Positions 1-8,143 of a DNA stretch of 64,000 bases are shown here, one piece after another (within the stretch, counting starts at the first letter, position 1; each line of letters opens with the position of its first letter). This DNA is from CAVVFX01 sp963777595. GTDB taxonomy: Bacteria > Acidobacteriota > Terriglobia > Bryobacterales > Bryobacteraceae. Location of the stretch: contig CAVZRE010000028.1 of assembly GCA_963777595.1 (NCBI GenBank), forward strand, positions 24,144 to 88,143, in the 5' to 3' direction. The notes under the pieces are model-generated. The model was not told where the DNA came from and made no database searches. It worked only from the letters and a program-made list of their open reading frames with translations. The position numbers were made by a program, and so were the translations under genes.

Positions 1-2
1 AC

Positions 3-2261
3 CGCCTGAAAACGGCAGGCCTCAGTCTGGTGCAGGTCGATTTGTCGAAGCCTGGTGCGCAACCCGAACTATGGGAAAAGGTCGTGCGCAAATTGCGAAC
101 GGGCGTCATGCCACCTCCCAATATGCTGCAGCCTGCCGAGGCTGATCGCCTCGCGATAGCCACGTGGCTGGAAACATCGCTCGATGCGGCGGCGGCCGCG
201 AAACTGAATCCTGGCCGCACCGAGACGCTGCGGCGCCTGAATCGAACCGAGTATCAGAACTCGATTAGAGACCTGCTGGCGCTGGATATCGACGCCGGCT
301 CGCTTCTGCCCGCCGATGAGAGCGGCCATGGCTTCGACAACGTGATCGTCGGCGATTTGTCGGCGACCCTCCTGAATCGCTATATCTCAGCGGCACAGAA
401 AATCAGCCGTCTGGCCGTGGGGAGTACGCAATCCGCTCTGGAGAGTGACATCATCACCGTGCCTGTTGATCTCACACAGGAAGATCAATTGCCCGGGCTG
501 CCGATGGGTACGCGCGGCGGCATGTCGACCTCTTATACGTTTGCCCAGGATGGCGAGTACGAGATCCAGGTCCTGCTCGCTCGTAATCTGGAAGGACTCG
601 TCAGCGGGCTGAGGGAGGCCCGTCCTCATCAGCTCATCGTTCTGCTCGACCGGGAGCCGGTCAAGACTTTTACGATCGAGAAAGCAGCCAACGACAACGA
701 TGACGCACATATCGACAAGGATTTGAAAGTGCGCGTCACTGTGAAGGCTGGGCCGCACAATCTCGCCGTCACTTTCGTCAAGGAAGGCTCATCGCTAGTC
801 GAAACGCCCCGGCAGCCTCCGGTTTCCCGTTACAACGACCGGCGCTATCCGCGTACGGCGCCCGCCATCAACCAGGTTTCGGTGACTGGGCCTTATGCAC
901 CCAAAGGCGCTGGCGACACTCCGAGCCGCCGCCGCTTATTTGTATGCAAGCCGACCGCATCAGACAAAGCGCAGGAAGACAAGTGTGCGGAAACAATTCT
1001 GTCGACGCTGCTGCGGCGCGCCTATCGCCGGCCGGTAACTAAAGTTGATGTTGACGAGCCCCTGGCGTTCTATCGCAAAGCTCGTGCCCAGGGCGATTTT
1101 GATGCGGGAATAACGGCGGCGCTCAGCGCCGTGCTTACCAACCCGGAGTTCCTGTTCCGCGTGGAAAGCGATCCCAAAAAAATAGCTCCGGGCGGAGTCT
1201 ACCGGGTGAGCGACCTTGAGCTGGCATCGCGATTGTCATTTTTTCTATGGAGCAGCATTCCCGATGACGAGTTGCTTGACGCTGCCATTCGCGGCAAGCT
1301 GAGTCAGCCCGCGGAGCTCGAGAAGCAGGCGCGCAGGATGCTCGCCGATCACCGTTCGTTCAACCTGGCGACGAATTTCGCGGGGCAGTGGCTGCGGCTG
1401 CGAAATATCGACGCGATCGCACCCAGTTCAAACCTTTTCCGGGACTTCGACGACAACCTGCGGCAAGCTTTCCGCGAGGAAACTGAGCTGTTCTTCGACA
1501 GTGTCCTGCGCGAGGATCGCAGCGTTCGCACTTTCATCCGGGCGGATTACACGTTTCTCAATGAACGCCTGGCGAAGCACTACGGAATTCCCGACGTCTA
1601 CGGCAGCCGTTTCCGTCGCGTAACGCTCTCCCCCGACAGTAAACGCGGCGGCCTGCTTCGGCAAGGCAGCGTACTCTCGGTGACCTCGTACGCGACCCGG
1701 ACCTCACCAATACTTCGCGGAGTCTTGGTGCTGAAAGACGTCATCGGCGCGCCACCGCCGCCGCCCCCTCCGAATGTACCGGCGCTCGATGACAGCACGG
1801 TGGCTGCGAATCTGCCGATGCGGCAGCGTCTGGCGGCACATCGCAAGAGTGCCGTGTGCGCGAGCTGCCATAACACGATTGATCCGGTGGGCTTCGCGCT
1901 CGAAAACTACGATGCCATCGGACAATGGCGCGAAAGAGAAGTGGACGGGGCGCCGCTCGACGCTTCGGGAGCCATACCCGGCAGCGGACAGTTCCGCGGG
2001 ATCGATGGGCTCGAAGACGCGCTGCTGGCCCGCCCTGAGATGTTTGTTACCACTCTGACCGAAAATCTGATGACGTTCGCGCTTGGACGAGGCGTCGAGT
2101 ACTACGACGCGCCTGCAGTTCGCAAGATCGTGAAAGACTCCGCGAAAGACGACTACCGGTTCCAGTCGCTGATTCTCGGAATCGTGAAGAGCGTTCCGTT
2201 CCAGATGCGGCGCGCCGAAATGAATGAAGCGTTGGTGGCCGATAAAATAAGTACCAAATAA
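3..2261 (+). CDS. DUF1592-family secreted cytochrome-like protein, 5' end outside window
   Basis: The frame is open to the left window edge, and the first residues (KTAGLSLVQVDLSKPG) align with the part just after the CxxCH haem site of the paralogue at 8144-10624, so the signal peptide and first haem site lie outside. In order one sees a DUF1587 block (LRRLNRTEYQNSIRDLLALD), DUF1595 (ILSTLLRRAYRRPVT), DUF1592 (SRLSFFLWSSIPDDELL, then ADYTFLNERLAKHYGIP), DUF1588 with the GAPPPPPPPNVPAL stretch and a second haem-like site CASCH, and a C-terminal DUF1585 block. These families are exported proteins common in Planctomycetes and Acidobacteria and usually paired with DUF1552; their reaction is not established. 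The DUF1552 gene follows after 13 bp, so the two are probably one operon. Confidence 0.9.
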   Translation, partial: RLKTAGLSLVQVDLSKPGAQPELWEKVVRKLRTGVMPPPNMLQPAEADRLAIATWLETSLDAAAAAKLNPGRTETLRRLNRTEYQNSIRDLLALDIDAGSLLPADESGHGFDNVIVGDLSATLLNRYISAAQKISRLAVGSTQSALESDIITVPVDLTQEDQLPGLPMGTRGGMSTSYTFAQDGEYEIQVLLARNLEGLVSGLREARPHQLIVLLDREPVKTFTIEKAANDNDDAHIDKDLKVRVTVKAGPHNLAVTFVKEGSSLVETPRQPPVSRYNDRRYPRTAPAINQVSVTGPYAPKGAGDTPSRRRLFVCKPTASDKAQEDKCAETILSTLLRRAYRRPVTKVDVDEPLAFYRKARAQGDFDAGITAALSAVLTNPEFLFRVESDPKKIAPGGVYRVSDLELASRLSFFLWSSIPDDELLDAAIRGKLSQPAELEKQARRMLADHRSFNLATNFAGQWLRLRNIDAIAPSSNLFRDFDDNLRQAFREETELFFDSVLREDRSVRTFIRADYTFLNERLAKHYGIPDVYGSRFRRVTLSPDSKRGGLLRQGSVLSVTSYATRTSPILRGVLVLKDVIGAPPPPPPPNVPALDDSTVAANLPMRQRLAAHRKSAVCASCHNTIDPVGFALENYDAIGQWREREVDGAPLDASGAIPGSGQFRGIDGLEDALLARPEMFVTTLTENLMTFALGRGVEYYDAPAVRKIVKDSAKDDYRFQSLILGIVKSVPFQMRRAEMNEALVADKISTK

Positions 2262-2274
2262 AGAGGAGAGCGCG

Positions 2275-3615
2275 ATGTTTCTCACCAAGAAAGCACTTCA
2301 CCGGCGGACGTTCCTGAAAGGCGCGCAAGCGGCTCTGGCCCTGCCTCTGCTTGATGCGATGATCCCCGCTTCCACCGCCTGGGCCCAGACGGCCGCGAAA
2401 CCGGTGCCCAGGCTCGGCTTCGTGTTTATCCCGATGGGCTGCGATGCCTCGCGCTGGACTCCCGCGGGCGAGGGAAAGCTAGACCAGCTTTCGCCCATCC
2501 TCGCTCCGCTCAAGCCGGTGAAGGATCAGGTTACCGTCATCACCAACACGCGGTTGCTGAATGCTTATCCGGGTACGCATGACACATCCAACGCAGGGTT
2601 TTTGAGCGCGGCCTCCTCTAAACACACCGAGAGCTCGGATTATTTTCTGGGCACGACAGTCGATCAAGTTGCGGCCAAGCAGATGGGCCGCCAGACGCAG
2701 TTGGCTTCGCTCCAACTCGCGATGGATCTGAACCCACTGAGCGGTGTCTGCAACAACGGTTACGCGTGCGTATATACGGATTGCCTGTCCTGGTCCTCTC
2801 CCACGACGCCACTTCCGTCCGAAGCGCATCCGCGCGTGGTCTTTGAGCGCCTGTTCGGCGAGGGCGGCAGTGCCGCTACGCGCCAAGCGGCGTTGCAAGC
2901 TAGAGCCAGCCTGCTCGATTCGTTCACCGGCGACATCGCGAAGCTCAAGCAACGCGTGGGCGCTCCCGATCGCGTTCGCTTGGATCAGTATCTCGAAAGT
3001 GTTCGTCAGGTGGAGCGCGAAATCGAACGTGCCGAGCAAGCGGTAAACGACGGCAAGACGCCCGATCTCGACCGGCCTGTCGGCGTCCCGGCGGCATTCG
3101 CAGACCACGCAAAGCTCATGTTCGACCTGCAGATTCTGGCGTTCCAAGCGGACATCACGCGCGTCGTCACCTTCCAGCTCACGCGGGAGCAGAGTAACCG
3201 CACGTATCCGGAGATCGGCGTCGCGGATCCTCACCATCCCACCAGTCATCATGGCAACGATCCGGAAAAGGTGGCGAAGATAGCGAAGATCAACACCTAC
3301 CATGTTTCGCTTTTTTCGGAATTCCTCCAGCGAATGAAGGCGACTCCCGACGGCGACGGCTCCCTGCTCGATCACTCGGTCTACATGTACGGCAGCGGCA
3401 TGGGCAATCCCAGCCTTCACGATCACGAGAACCTTCCGATCCTGGTTGCCGGCGGCGCTGGGACTGGGCTCAAGGGTGGCCGGCATATTCGGTATGAGAA
3501 GGGGACGAACCTCGCAAACCTTCACCTGACATTGCTCGATCGCGTGGGCATTCATCTGGATTCGTTTGTCGACAGCACCGGGAAAATCGAAGATCTGTTC
3601 GATCAGGTTGGATAA
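2275..3615 (+). CDS. DUF1552 family secreted protein
   Basis: The 446-residue protein starts with a Tat-like signal: RRTFLKG followed by an alanine/leucine stretch ending near STAWAQ. The start is supported by AGAGGAG 8 bases upstream. The body carries typical DUF1552 landmarks: FIPMGCDASRWTPAGEG near the N-terminus, CxNGYACVYTDCLSW with paired cysteines in the middle, VTFQLTREQSNRTYPEIG, HHPTSHHGNDPEKVAKI, and a late GSGMGNPSLHDHENLPIL segment. It probably sits in the periplasm beside the DUF1592 partner encoded just upstream. The family resembles alkaline-phosphatase/sulfatase-fold proteins, but no reaction is known and none is claimed here. A paralogue of almost the same length lies on the other strand at 6771-8099. 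Confidence 0.92.
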   Translation: MFLTKKALHRRTFLKGAQAALALPLLDAMIPASTAWAQTAAKPVPRLGFVFIPMGCDASRWTPAGEGKLDQLSPILAPLKPVKDQVTVITNTRLLNAYPGTHDTSNAGFLSAASSKHTESSDYFLGTTVDQVAAKQMGRQTQLASLQLAMDLNPLSGVCNNGYACVYTDCLSWSSPTTPLPSEAHPRVVFERLFGEGGSAATRQAALQARASLLDSFTGDIAKLKQRVGAPDRVRLDQYLESVRQVEREIERAEQAVNDGKTPDLDRPVGVPAAFADHAKLMFDLQILAFQADITRVVTFQLTREQSNRTYPEIGVADPHHPTSHHGNDPEKVAKIAKINTYHVSLFSEFLQRMKATPDGDGSLLDHSVYMYGSGMGNPSLHDHENLPILVAGGAGTGLKGGRHIRYEKGTNLANLHLTLLDRVGIHLDSFVDSTGKIEDLFDQVG

Positions 3616-3619
3616 GCAT

Positions 3620-5165
3620 ATGCACCGGCGACGAACAATCCAACTCGTACTTTTAGCGCTCGGACTCGCCGCCTCGGCGCTCGCCGCAGGACGCGCCACG
3701 CTCGCCGACGCCGCCGAACAACGCGACAAAACTGGCGTGAGCGCGCTTCTCAACACCGGCGCCGATGTAAACGCCGCGCAGGTGGATGGGACCACCGCGC
3801 TGCACTGGGCCACGTATAACGATGATGCGGAGACGGTCGCTTTGCTCGTGCGCGCGGGCGCGAACGTAAACGCCGTGAACCGATATGGCGTGCCGCCGTT
3901 GGCCCAGGCGTGCATCAACGGCAACGGTCGAATCGTAAAGCTGTTGCTCGACGGCGGCGCCGACCCGAACGCAAAGATGAAGGGCGGCGAAACCGTCCTC
4001 ATGCTGGCCGCGCGCTCCGGGAATGTCGAGGCAGTGAAGGCGTTGCTCGCGCGTGACGCCACGACTAATGCACGCGAGCGGCTCGGGCAGACGGCTCTGA
4101 TGTGGGCTGCGGCCGAAGGTCACACCGACGTGGTCCGCGCGCTGATTGAAGCGGGAGCCGACGTTAACGCAAAAATCGATTCCGGGTTCACGCCGTTTTT
4201 CTTCGCCGTGCGGGAAGGCCACCTCGATACCGTACGCGTTTTACTCAAAGCGGGCGCCGATGTGAACGCCATGATGCAGCGCGTGGAGAAATCTCCTGCC
4301 GCCGGAACGAGCGGCGCGCGCCCGGTCCCGCCCACCAACGCGCTGGCGCTGGCGGTGCAGAATGCCCACTTCGAGCTGGCGATAGCGCTGGTCGATGCGG
4401 GCGCGGATCCCAACGACGTGCGAACTGGATTCTCTCCACTGCACATGATGGCCGGAGTCCGGAAGCCGGATTCAAGCGATATCAGCGATGGTGCGACGCC
4501 GATTGGATCGGGCAGCATCTCCAGCCTCGATTTCGTACGTGAGATCGTGAAGCGCGGCGCGAACGTCAATCTTCGCCTGCCGAAAGGCACGCGCAAGCAG
4601 CCCAACACCTCCTCGATGGTCGGAACTGCGGGGGCGACGCCGATTCTGTTTGCCGCCGATCGCTCCGATGTTCCGCTGATGCGCTTGCTGGTGGAGCTGG
4701 GAGCCGATCCGCTGCTCCCGAACTTCAACAACACCACACCGCTGCTGGCCGCGGCGGGCGTCGGCACGGGAGAGCCGCAGGAAGAAGCGGGCGAAGAAAA
4801 ACGAAGCGGTGGAGGCTGTGAACCTTCTGCTCGACTTGGGCGCCGATATCAACACCGTCGACGACAACGGCGATACCGCCATGCACGGGGCCGCGTATAA
4901 CATTTACCCGCGCGTCATTGAGTTGCTGGCCCAGCGCGGCGCCGATCCTAAAGTCTGGAGCAAGCCCAACAAAGCCGGCAGGACGCCGCTATTTATCGCC
5001 GAGGGTTACACCGGCCGCCTCCCGCGCCCGGACCCGCCGACAATCGCGGCGATTACTAAGGTGATGCTCGCAGCGGGTCTCTCCACCGAAGGTGAACGAC
5101 CGAAGGTCATTGATATTTACGCAAAGCCCGCGGAGCCGCCCAAGCCCGTCGAACCGTCGAAATGA
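3620..5165 (+). CDS. Secreted ankyrin-repeat protein, frame broken once
   Basis: An ATG 5 bases after the DUF1552 stop opens a signal peptide (MHRRRTIQLVLLALGLAASA) followed by about ten ankyrin repeats with the usual GADVNA, GxTALHWA and DVVRALIEAGAD motifs. The frame leaves register at a run of five A at 4797-4801. Removing one A gives GEE-NEAVEAVNLLLDLGAD and continues smoothly to the stop. The total of 1546 nt is one base over a whole number of codons, as this predicts. The paralogue at 10621-12234 shows the same region unbroken. Ankyrin repeats bind other proteins; the constant link to DUF1592/DUF1552 genes suggests an envelope partner or scaffold, which is inference. The cytochrome gene downstream overlaps its stop as ATGA. 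Confidence 0.85.
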
Positions 5166-5938
5166 AGCGTCCAGTTCGGGTTGTGCCCATGCCAAGATCG
5201 CGCACGAAGCTGTGGGCCACAGCCGCTTTGCTGTTGGCCTTGAATGCTGCTCCGTTGGCGGCACAGCCACGCAAAACCGTCTGGGATGGTGTATTTACGG
5301 CCGAACAGGCCACTCGCGGGAAAACGACGTTTGGGACGACATGCGCCACATGCCATGCAGCGGATCTCAGCGGCGCCAACGGTCCAGCCCTAAAGGGCGA
5401 AGTATTCCTCAACCACTGGATGGAAGGCAGCCTGGACGCTTTGTTCGCCCGCGTCAAATCCATGCCGCCGAATCGCGCGAATTTAGGCGATAGCGCGTAT
5501 GTCGATTTAGTCGCCTTTTTACTGGACGCGAATGCCTTTCCTGCCGGGGCGCAGTCGCTGAATGCGGAATCTATGCCCGCCATTCAGGTTCAGGGGAAGA
5601 ATGGGCCGGCTCCCGTCCCCAACTTCGCTCTGGTGGATATCGTGGGGTGTTTTGCTCGCGGGCCGAGCGATAGCTGGATGTTGACTAACGGAACCGAGCC
5701 GGTGCGGTCGAGAAGTCCAATGCAGCCAACGGAATCGGAAATCGCCGCGGCGAGGGGAAAGCCGCTCGGCAGCCAGGCGTTTCAGCTTCTGGATGTCGAA
5801 TACTTTAGTAACGCCTTTCATCCGGAAAGCCACGCGGGTCATAAAGTCGATGCGAAAGGCTTTCTGATTCGCTCCGGGACTGACGCCAAGATCAATGTGA
5901 CATGGGTCGAAATGCTCGCCTCGGATTGCGGCCATTAG
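5162..5938 (+). CDS. Secreted c-type cytochrome
   Basis: The 258-residue product begins with a basic N-terminus and a hydrophobic signal (LWATAALLLALNAAPLAAQ) and then a single mono-haem domain: CATCHAADLSG at about residue 58 with a downstream methionine in SMPPNRANLGD as a possible axial ligand. This N-terminal half resembles cytochromes found with PQQ dehydrogenases. The C-terminal half, with two further cysteines (VGCFARGP and the final DCGH), is not recognised; it may be an extra small domain. The start codon overlaps the stop of the ankyrin gene (ATGA), so translation is probably coupled. A secreted haem protein at the end of this operon fits an electron-transfer role for the module, but that is inference. 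Confidence 0.8.
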   Translation: MKRPVRVVPMPRSRTKLWATAALLLALNAAPLAAQPRKTVWDGVFTAEQATRGKTTFGTTCATCHAADLSGANGPALKGEVFLNHWMEGSLDALFARVKSMPPNRANLGDSAYVDLVAFLLDANAFPAGAQSLNAESMPAIQVQGKNGPAPVPNFALVDIVGCFARGPSDSWMLTNGTEPVRSRSPMQPTESEIAAARGKPLGSQAFQLLDVEYFSNAFHPESHAGHKVDAKGFLIRSGTDAKINVTWVEMLASDCGH

Positions 5939-5970
5939 AGCTGCCCTCCAGGCCAGAGGTTTCGAGGGAA

Positions 5971-6723
5971 ATGGATCTGCGCCTCGGTCTATGCGGGTGG
6001 AATGGATCGCAGGCGGCGTATTTTTCAGCTTTCGACTCTATAGAGATCCAGTCAACCTTTTATGATCCGCCGACGGTTGCTGTCGCGCGCAAATGGCGTG
6101 CGGCCGCGCCGCCGGGATTCGAGTTCTGCATCAAGGCGTGGCAGTTGATCACCCACACACCTGCCAGTCCCACTTACCGGCGTTTGCGGACCCCAATAGC
6201 GGCAAGCGATCGCGACTCGCTGGGTTCCTTCCGCCCGACGGATCAGGTCTGGCAGGCTTGGCAATGCACGCTTGAAATCGCGCGGGCTCTGGAAGCGCGG
6301 GTCATATTGTTCCAGTGCCCGAAATCTTTCCTCCCGACGAGCGAAAATCTCATCAATCTCTCAGCGTTTTTCCGGAAGGCGGAGAGGGACAGCTTCCGCT
6401 TAGCATGGGAACCGAGAGGAGAAGCCTGGACGGAGGATGTGGTTCGGGAATTATGTGCCGAGCTCGATCTGATTCACTGCGTCGATCCGTTTACGTCCGT
6501 TTCAGTCGATGACGACGTAATGTACTGGCGTTTGCACGGACGCGGCTCTTACTCGTACCGCTATACGGATGCAGATCTCGAAGCTCTCCGGCGGATGCTA
6601 ACGAAACAGAGCAAACCGGGGTATCTGATGTTCAACAATTTCTCTTCAAAGGCGGACGCGCTGCGTTTCCGCGCCCAAGCGCAGCTAATTGATCTCAGTC
6701 TAAACGAAAAGCTCAGAAGATAG
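5971..6723 (+). CDS. DUF72 (YecE-like) protein
   Basis: The start is taken at MDLRLGLCGWNG because homologues begin just before this LxxGxxGW motif; an upstream in-frame ATG at 5902 would run inside the cytochrome gene. The product is about 250 residues, normal for the family, and carries FDSIEIQSTFYDPP, FEFCIKAWQLITH, the RLAWEPRGEAW segment and VMYWRLHGRGSYSYRYTDADL near the C-terminus. DUF72 proteins adopt a TIM-barrel-like fold; their reaction is uncertain. It is a cytoplasmic protein and is probably unrelated in function to the exported module upstream. The stop codon lies inside the stem of a strong bidirectional terminator. Confidence 0.88.
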   Translation: MDLRLGLCGWNGSQAAYFSAFDSIEIQSTFYDPPTVAVARKWRAAAPPGFEFCIKAWQLITHTPASPTYRRLRTPIAASDRDSLGSFRPTDQVWQAWQCTLEIARALEARVILFQCPKSFLPTSENLINLSAFFRKAERDSFRLAWEPRGEAWTEDVVRELCAELDLIHCVDPFTSVSVDDDVMYWRLHGRGSYSYRYTDADLEALRRMLTKQSKPGYLMFNNFSSKADALRFRAQAQLIDLSLNEKLRR

Positions 6724-6752
6724 GCAAAATGCTTGCCTTATCTTCTGAGCTT
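6709..6752. terminator. Bidirectional hairpin between convergent genes
   Basis: AAGCTCAGAAGATAGGCAA is followed, after the 5-base loop AATGC, by TTGCCTTATCTTCTGAGCTT. The arms pair over 19 bases with a single one-base bulge. It lies exactly between the plus-strand DUF72 gene and the minus-strand DUF1552 gene, so it can end transcripts from both sides. No long T run follows on either strand. Confidence 0.75.
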
Positions 6753-6770
6753 GGTTTACCTTGTGAGTTG

Positions 6771-8099
6771 CTAGATCGTCGTTAGATCGATCGCAGCGTT
6801 GCTGTTGCCGAACTTGTCCAGGTGGACACCGTAGCGGTCCGTCAGTCCCAGCATCAGGTTCGCCAGCGGAGTGCCCTTCGCATATCGAACGTGGCGGTTG
6901 CCGCGGATGCCCATGGACTTGCCGCCCACGAGGATCACAGGCACGTTGTAGTTGTTGTGCACGTTGCCGTCGCTCATGCCGCTACCCATAATCACTGCGG
7001 TGCTGTCGAGCAGTGACCCGTCTCCATCCGGAATCGAATCCAGTTTCTTGAGGAAGTAATTCAGCATCTGGATGTGATACGAGTTGATCTTGGCGTATGC
7101 CGCGAGCTTCTCGGGGTTGTTGTCGTGATGCGAGGTTGCGTGATGCGCCTCGGGAACGCCGATTTCCGGATACGCGCGGCCTGTATTCTCGCGCGCCATC
7201 ATAAGGCTGCTGACGCGTGTGATATCGGCCTGGAACGCCAGCGCCTGCAGGTCGAACAGCAGCTCGACGTATTCCTTGAACGTGCCCGGCACGCCTACCG
7301 GCTGATCCGGCACGGAGAAGTCGCTGTTGGTCGACTCCGCCTTTACGATACGCTGCTCCACATCACGAACGGCGTCGAAGTACTCGGTCAGCTTCGCGCG
7401 GTCGCGCGCGCCGACGCTGCGGCGGAGGTCGGCGATCTCTTCGGTGAGCTCGTCGAGAAGGCTGCGGTCTTCCTTCGCACGCATCAATCGCTCTTGCACG
7501 GTGCTGCCCACGCCGAACATCCGCTCGAAGATGAACCGGGGGTTGGTTTCGGAAGGCAGCGGGGTCGTCGGAGTCCGCCACGACATGCAGTTCATGTAAG
7601 CGCAGGCATAGCCGTGATCGCACGCGCCGACCACGTCGATCCGGTCGACCGTGGTTTCCAATGACGGAAGCTTGGTGTCGGTACAGATCTTGCTCGCGAT
7701 GATCTGGTCGATCGTCGTGCCGGCCTGGAGATCGGCGCCTTCGGTCGGTTTCGCGTGCACGGCGCTCATGAAACCTGGTGCGGAGCGCGGATGCTGGCCC
7801 CCAACGTCGCCTTGGTCGGTCCCAGGGAAGTTATCGAGTCCCGTGAAGACCGAGAGGCGGTCGCGGAAGCCCTTAATCCCGCTGAGCGTCGGCGACAATT
7901 CGAAATTCACGCCGTCAGCGGACGGAGTCCACTGCATCATGTTGGCGCCATTTCCGATATAGACGGCCGCAAACCGCGGCGCACCTTTCGATGCGGCACT
8001 GAGGGCCGGCACCATCGAATCCAGAAACGGAAGGGCCACAGCTGCACCCATCCCACGGAGAAACGTCCGCCGTGGCAACGCTACCTTAGTAATAAACAT
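6771..8099 (-). CDS. DUF1552 family secreted protein (second copy)
   Basis: The chosen start MFITKVALPRRTFLRGMGAA has a near-perfect AGGAGG ribosome site 6 bases upstream; the 8-residue extension before it has none. A Tat-like RRTFLRG signal is followed by a hydrophobic segment. The body repeats the landmarks of the copy at 2275-3615: YIGNGANMMQWTPS, CDHGYACAYMNCMSW with paired cysteines, SSLMMARENTGRAYPEIG, HHATSHHDNNPEKLAAY and GSGMSDGNVHNNYNVPVI. It is the last gene of a minus-strand operon of ankyrin, DUF1592 and DUF1552 genes, 44 bp after the DUF1592 stop. The function is unknown; a periplasmic location is implied by the signal. Confidence 0.92.
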   Translation of the reverse strand: MFITKVALPRRTFLRGMGAAVALPFLDSMVPALSAASKGAPRFAAVYIGNGANMMQWTPSADGVNFELSPTLSGIKGFRDRLSVFTGLDNFPGTDQGDVGGQHPRSAPGFMSAVHAKPTEGADLQAGTTIDQIIASKICTDTKLPSLETTVDRIDVVGACDHGYACAYMNCMSWRTPTTPLPSETNPRFIFERMFGVGSTVQERLMRAKEDRSLLDELTEEIADLRRSVGARDRAKLTEYFDAVRDVEQRIVKAESTNSDFSVPDQPVGVPGTFKEYVELLFDLQALAFQADITRVSSLMMARENTGRAYPEIGVPEAHHATSHHDNNPEKLAAYAKINSYHIQMLNYFLKKLDSIPDGDGSLLDSTAVIMGSGMSDGNVHNNYNVPVILVGGKSMGIRGNRHVRYAKGTPLANLMLGLTDRYGVHLDKFGNSNAAIDLTTI

Positions 8100-8143
8100 T
8101 CCAACCTCCTTATACCCTTCCAAGCGCCGGCTTCAGGCCGAGC

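Noticed and set aside
2479..4062. 527-codon minus-strand open frame opposite the DUF1552 and ankyrin genes
   Set aside because: It is the antisense of two well-supported coding regions, has no ribosome site and shows no family motif. High-GC genes often leave such long antisense frames.
4797..4801. Programmed frameshifting in the ankyrin gene
   Set aside because: A run of five A without a stimulatory hairpin, and a paralogue with no shift, make an indel more likely than programmed slippage.
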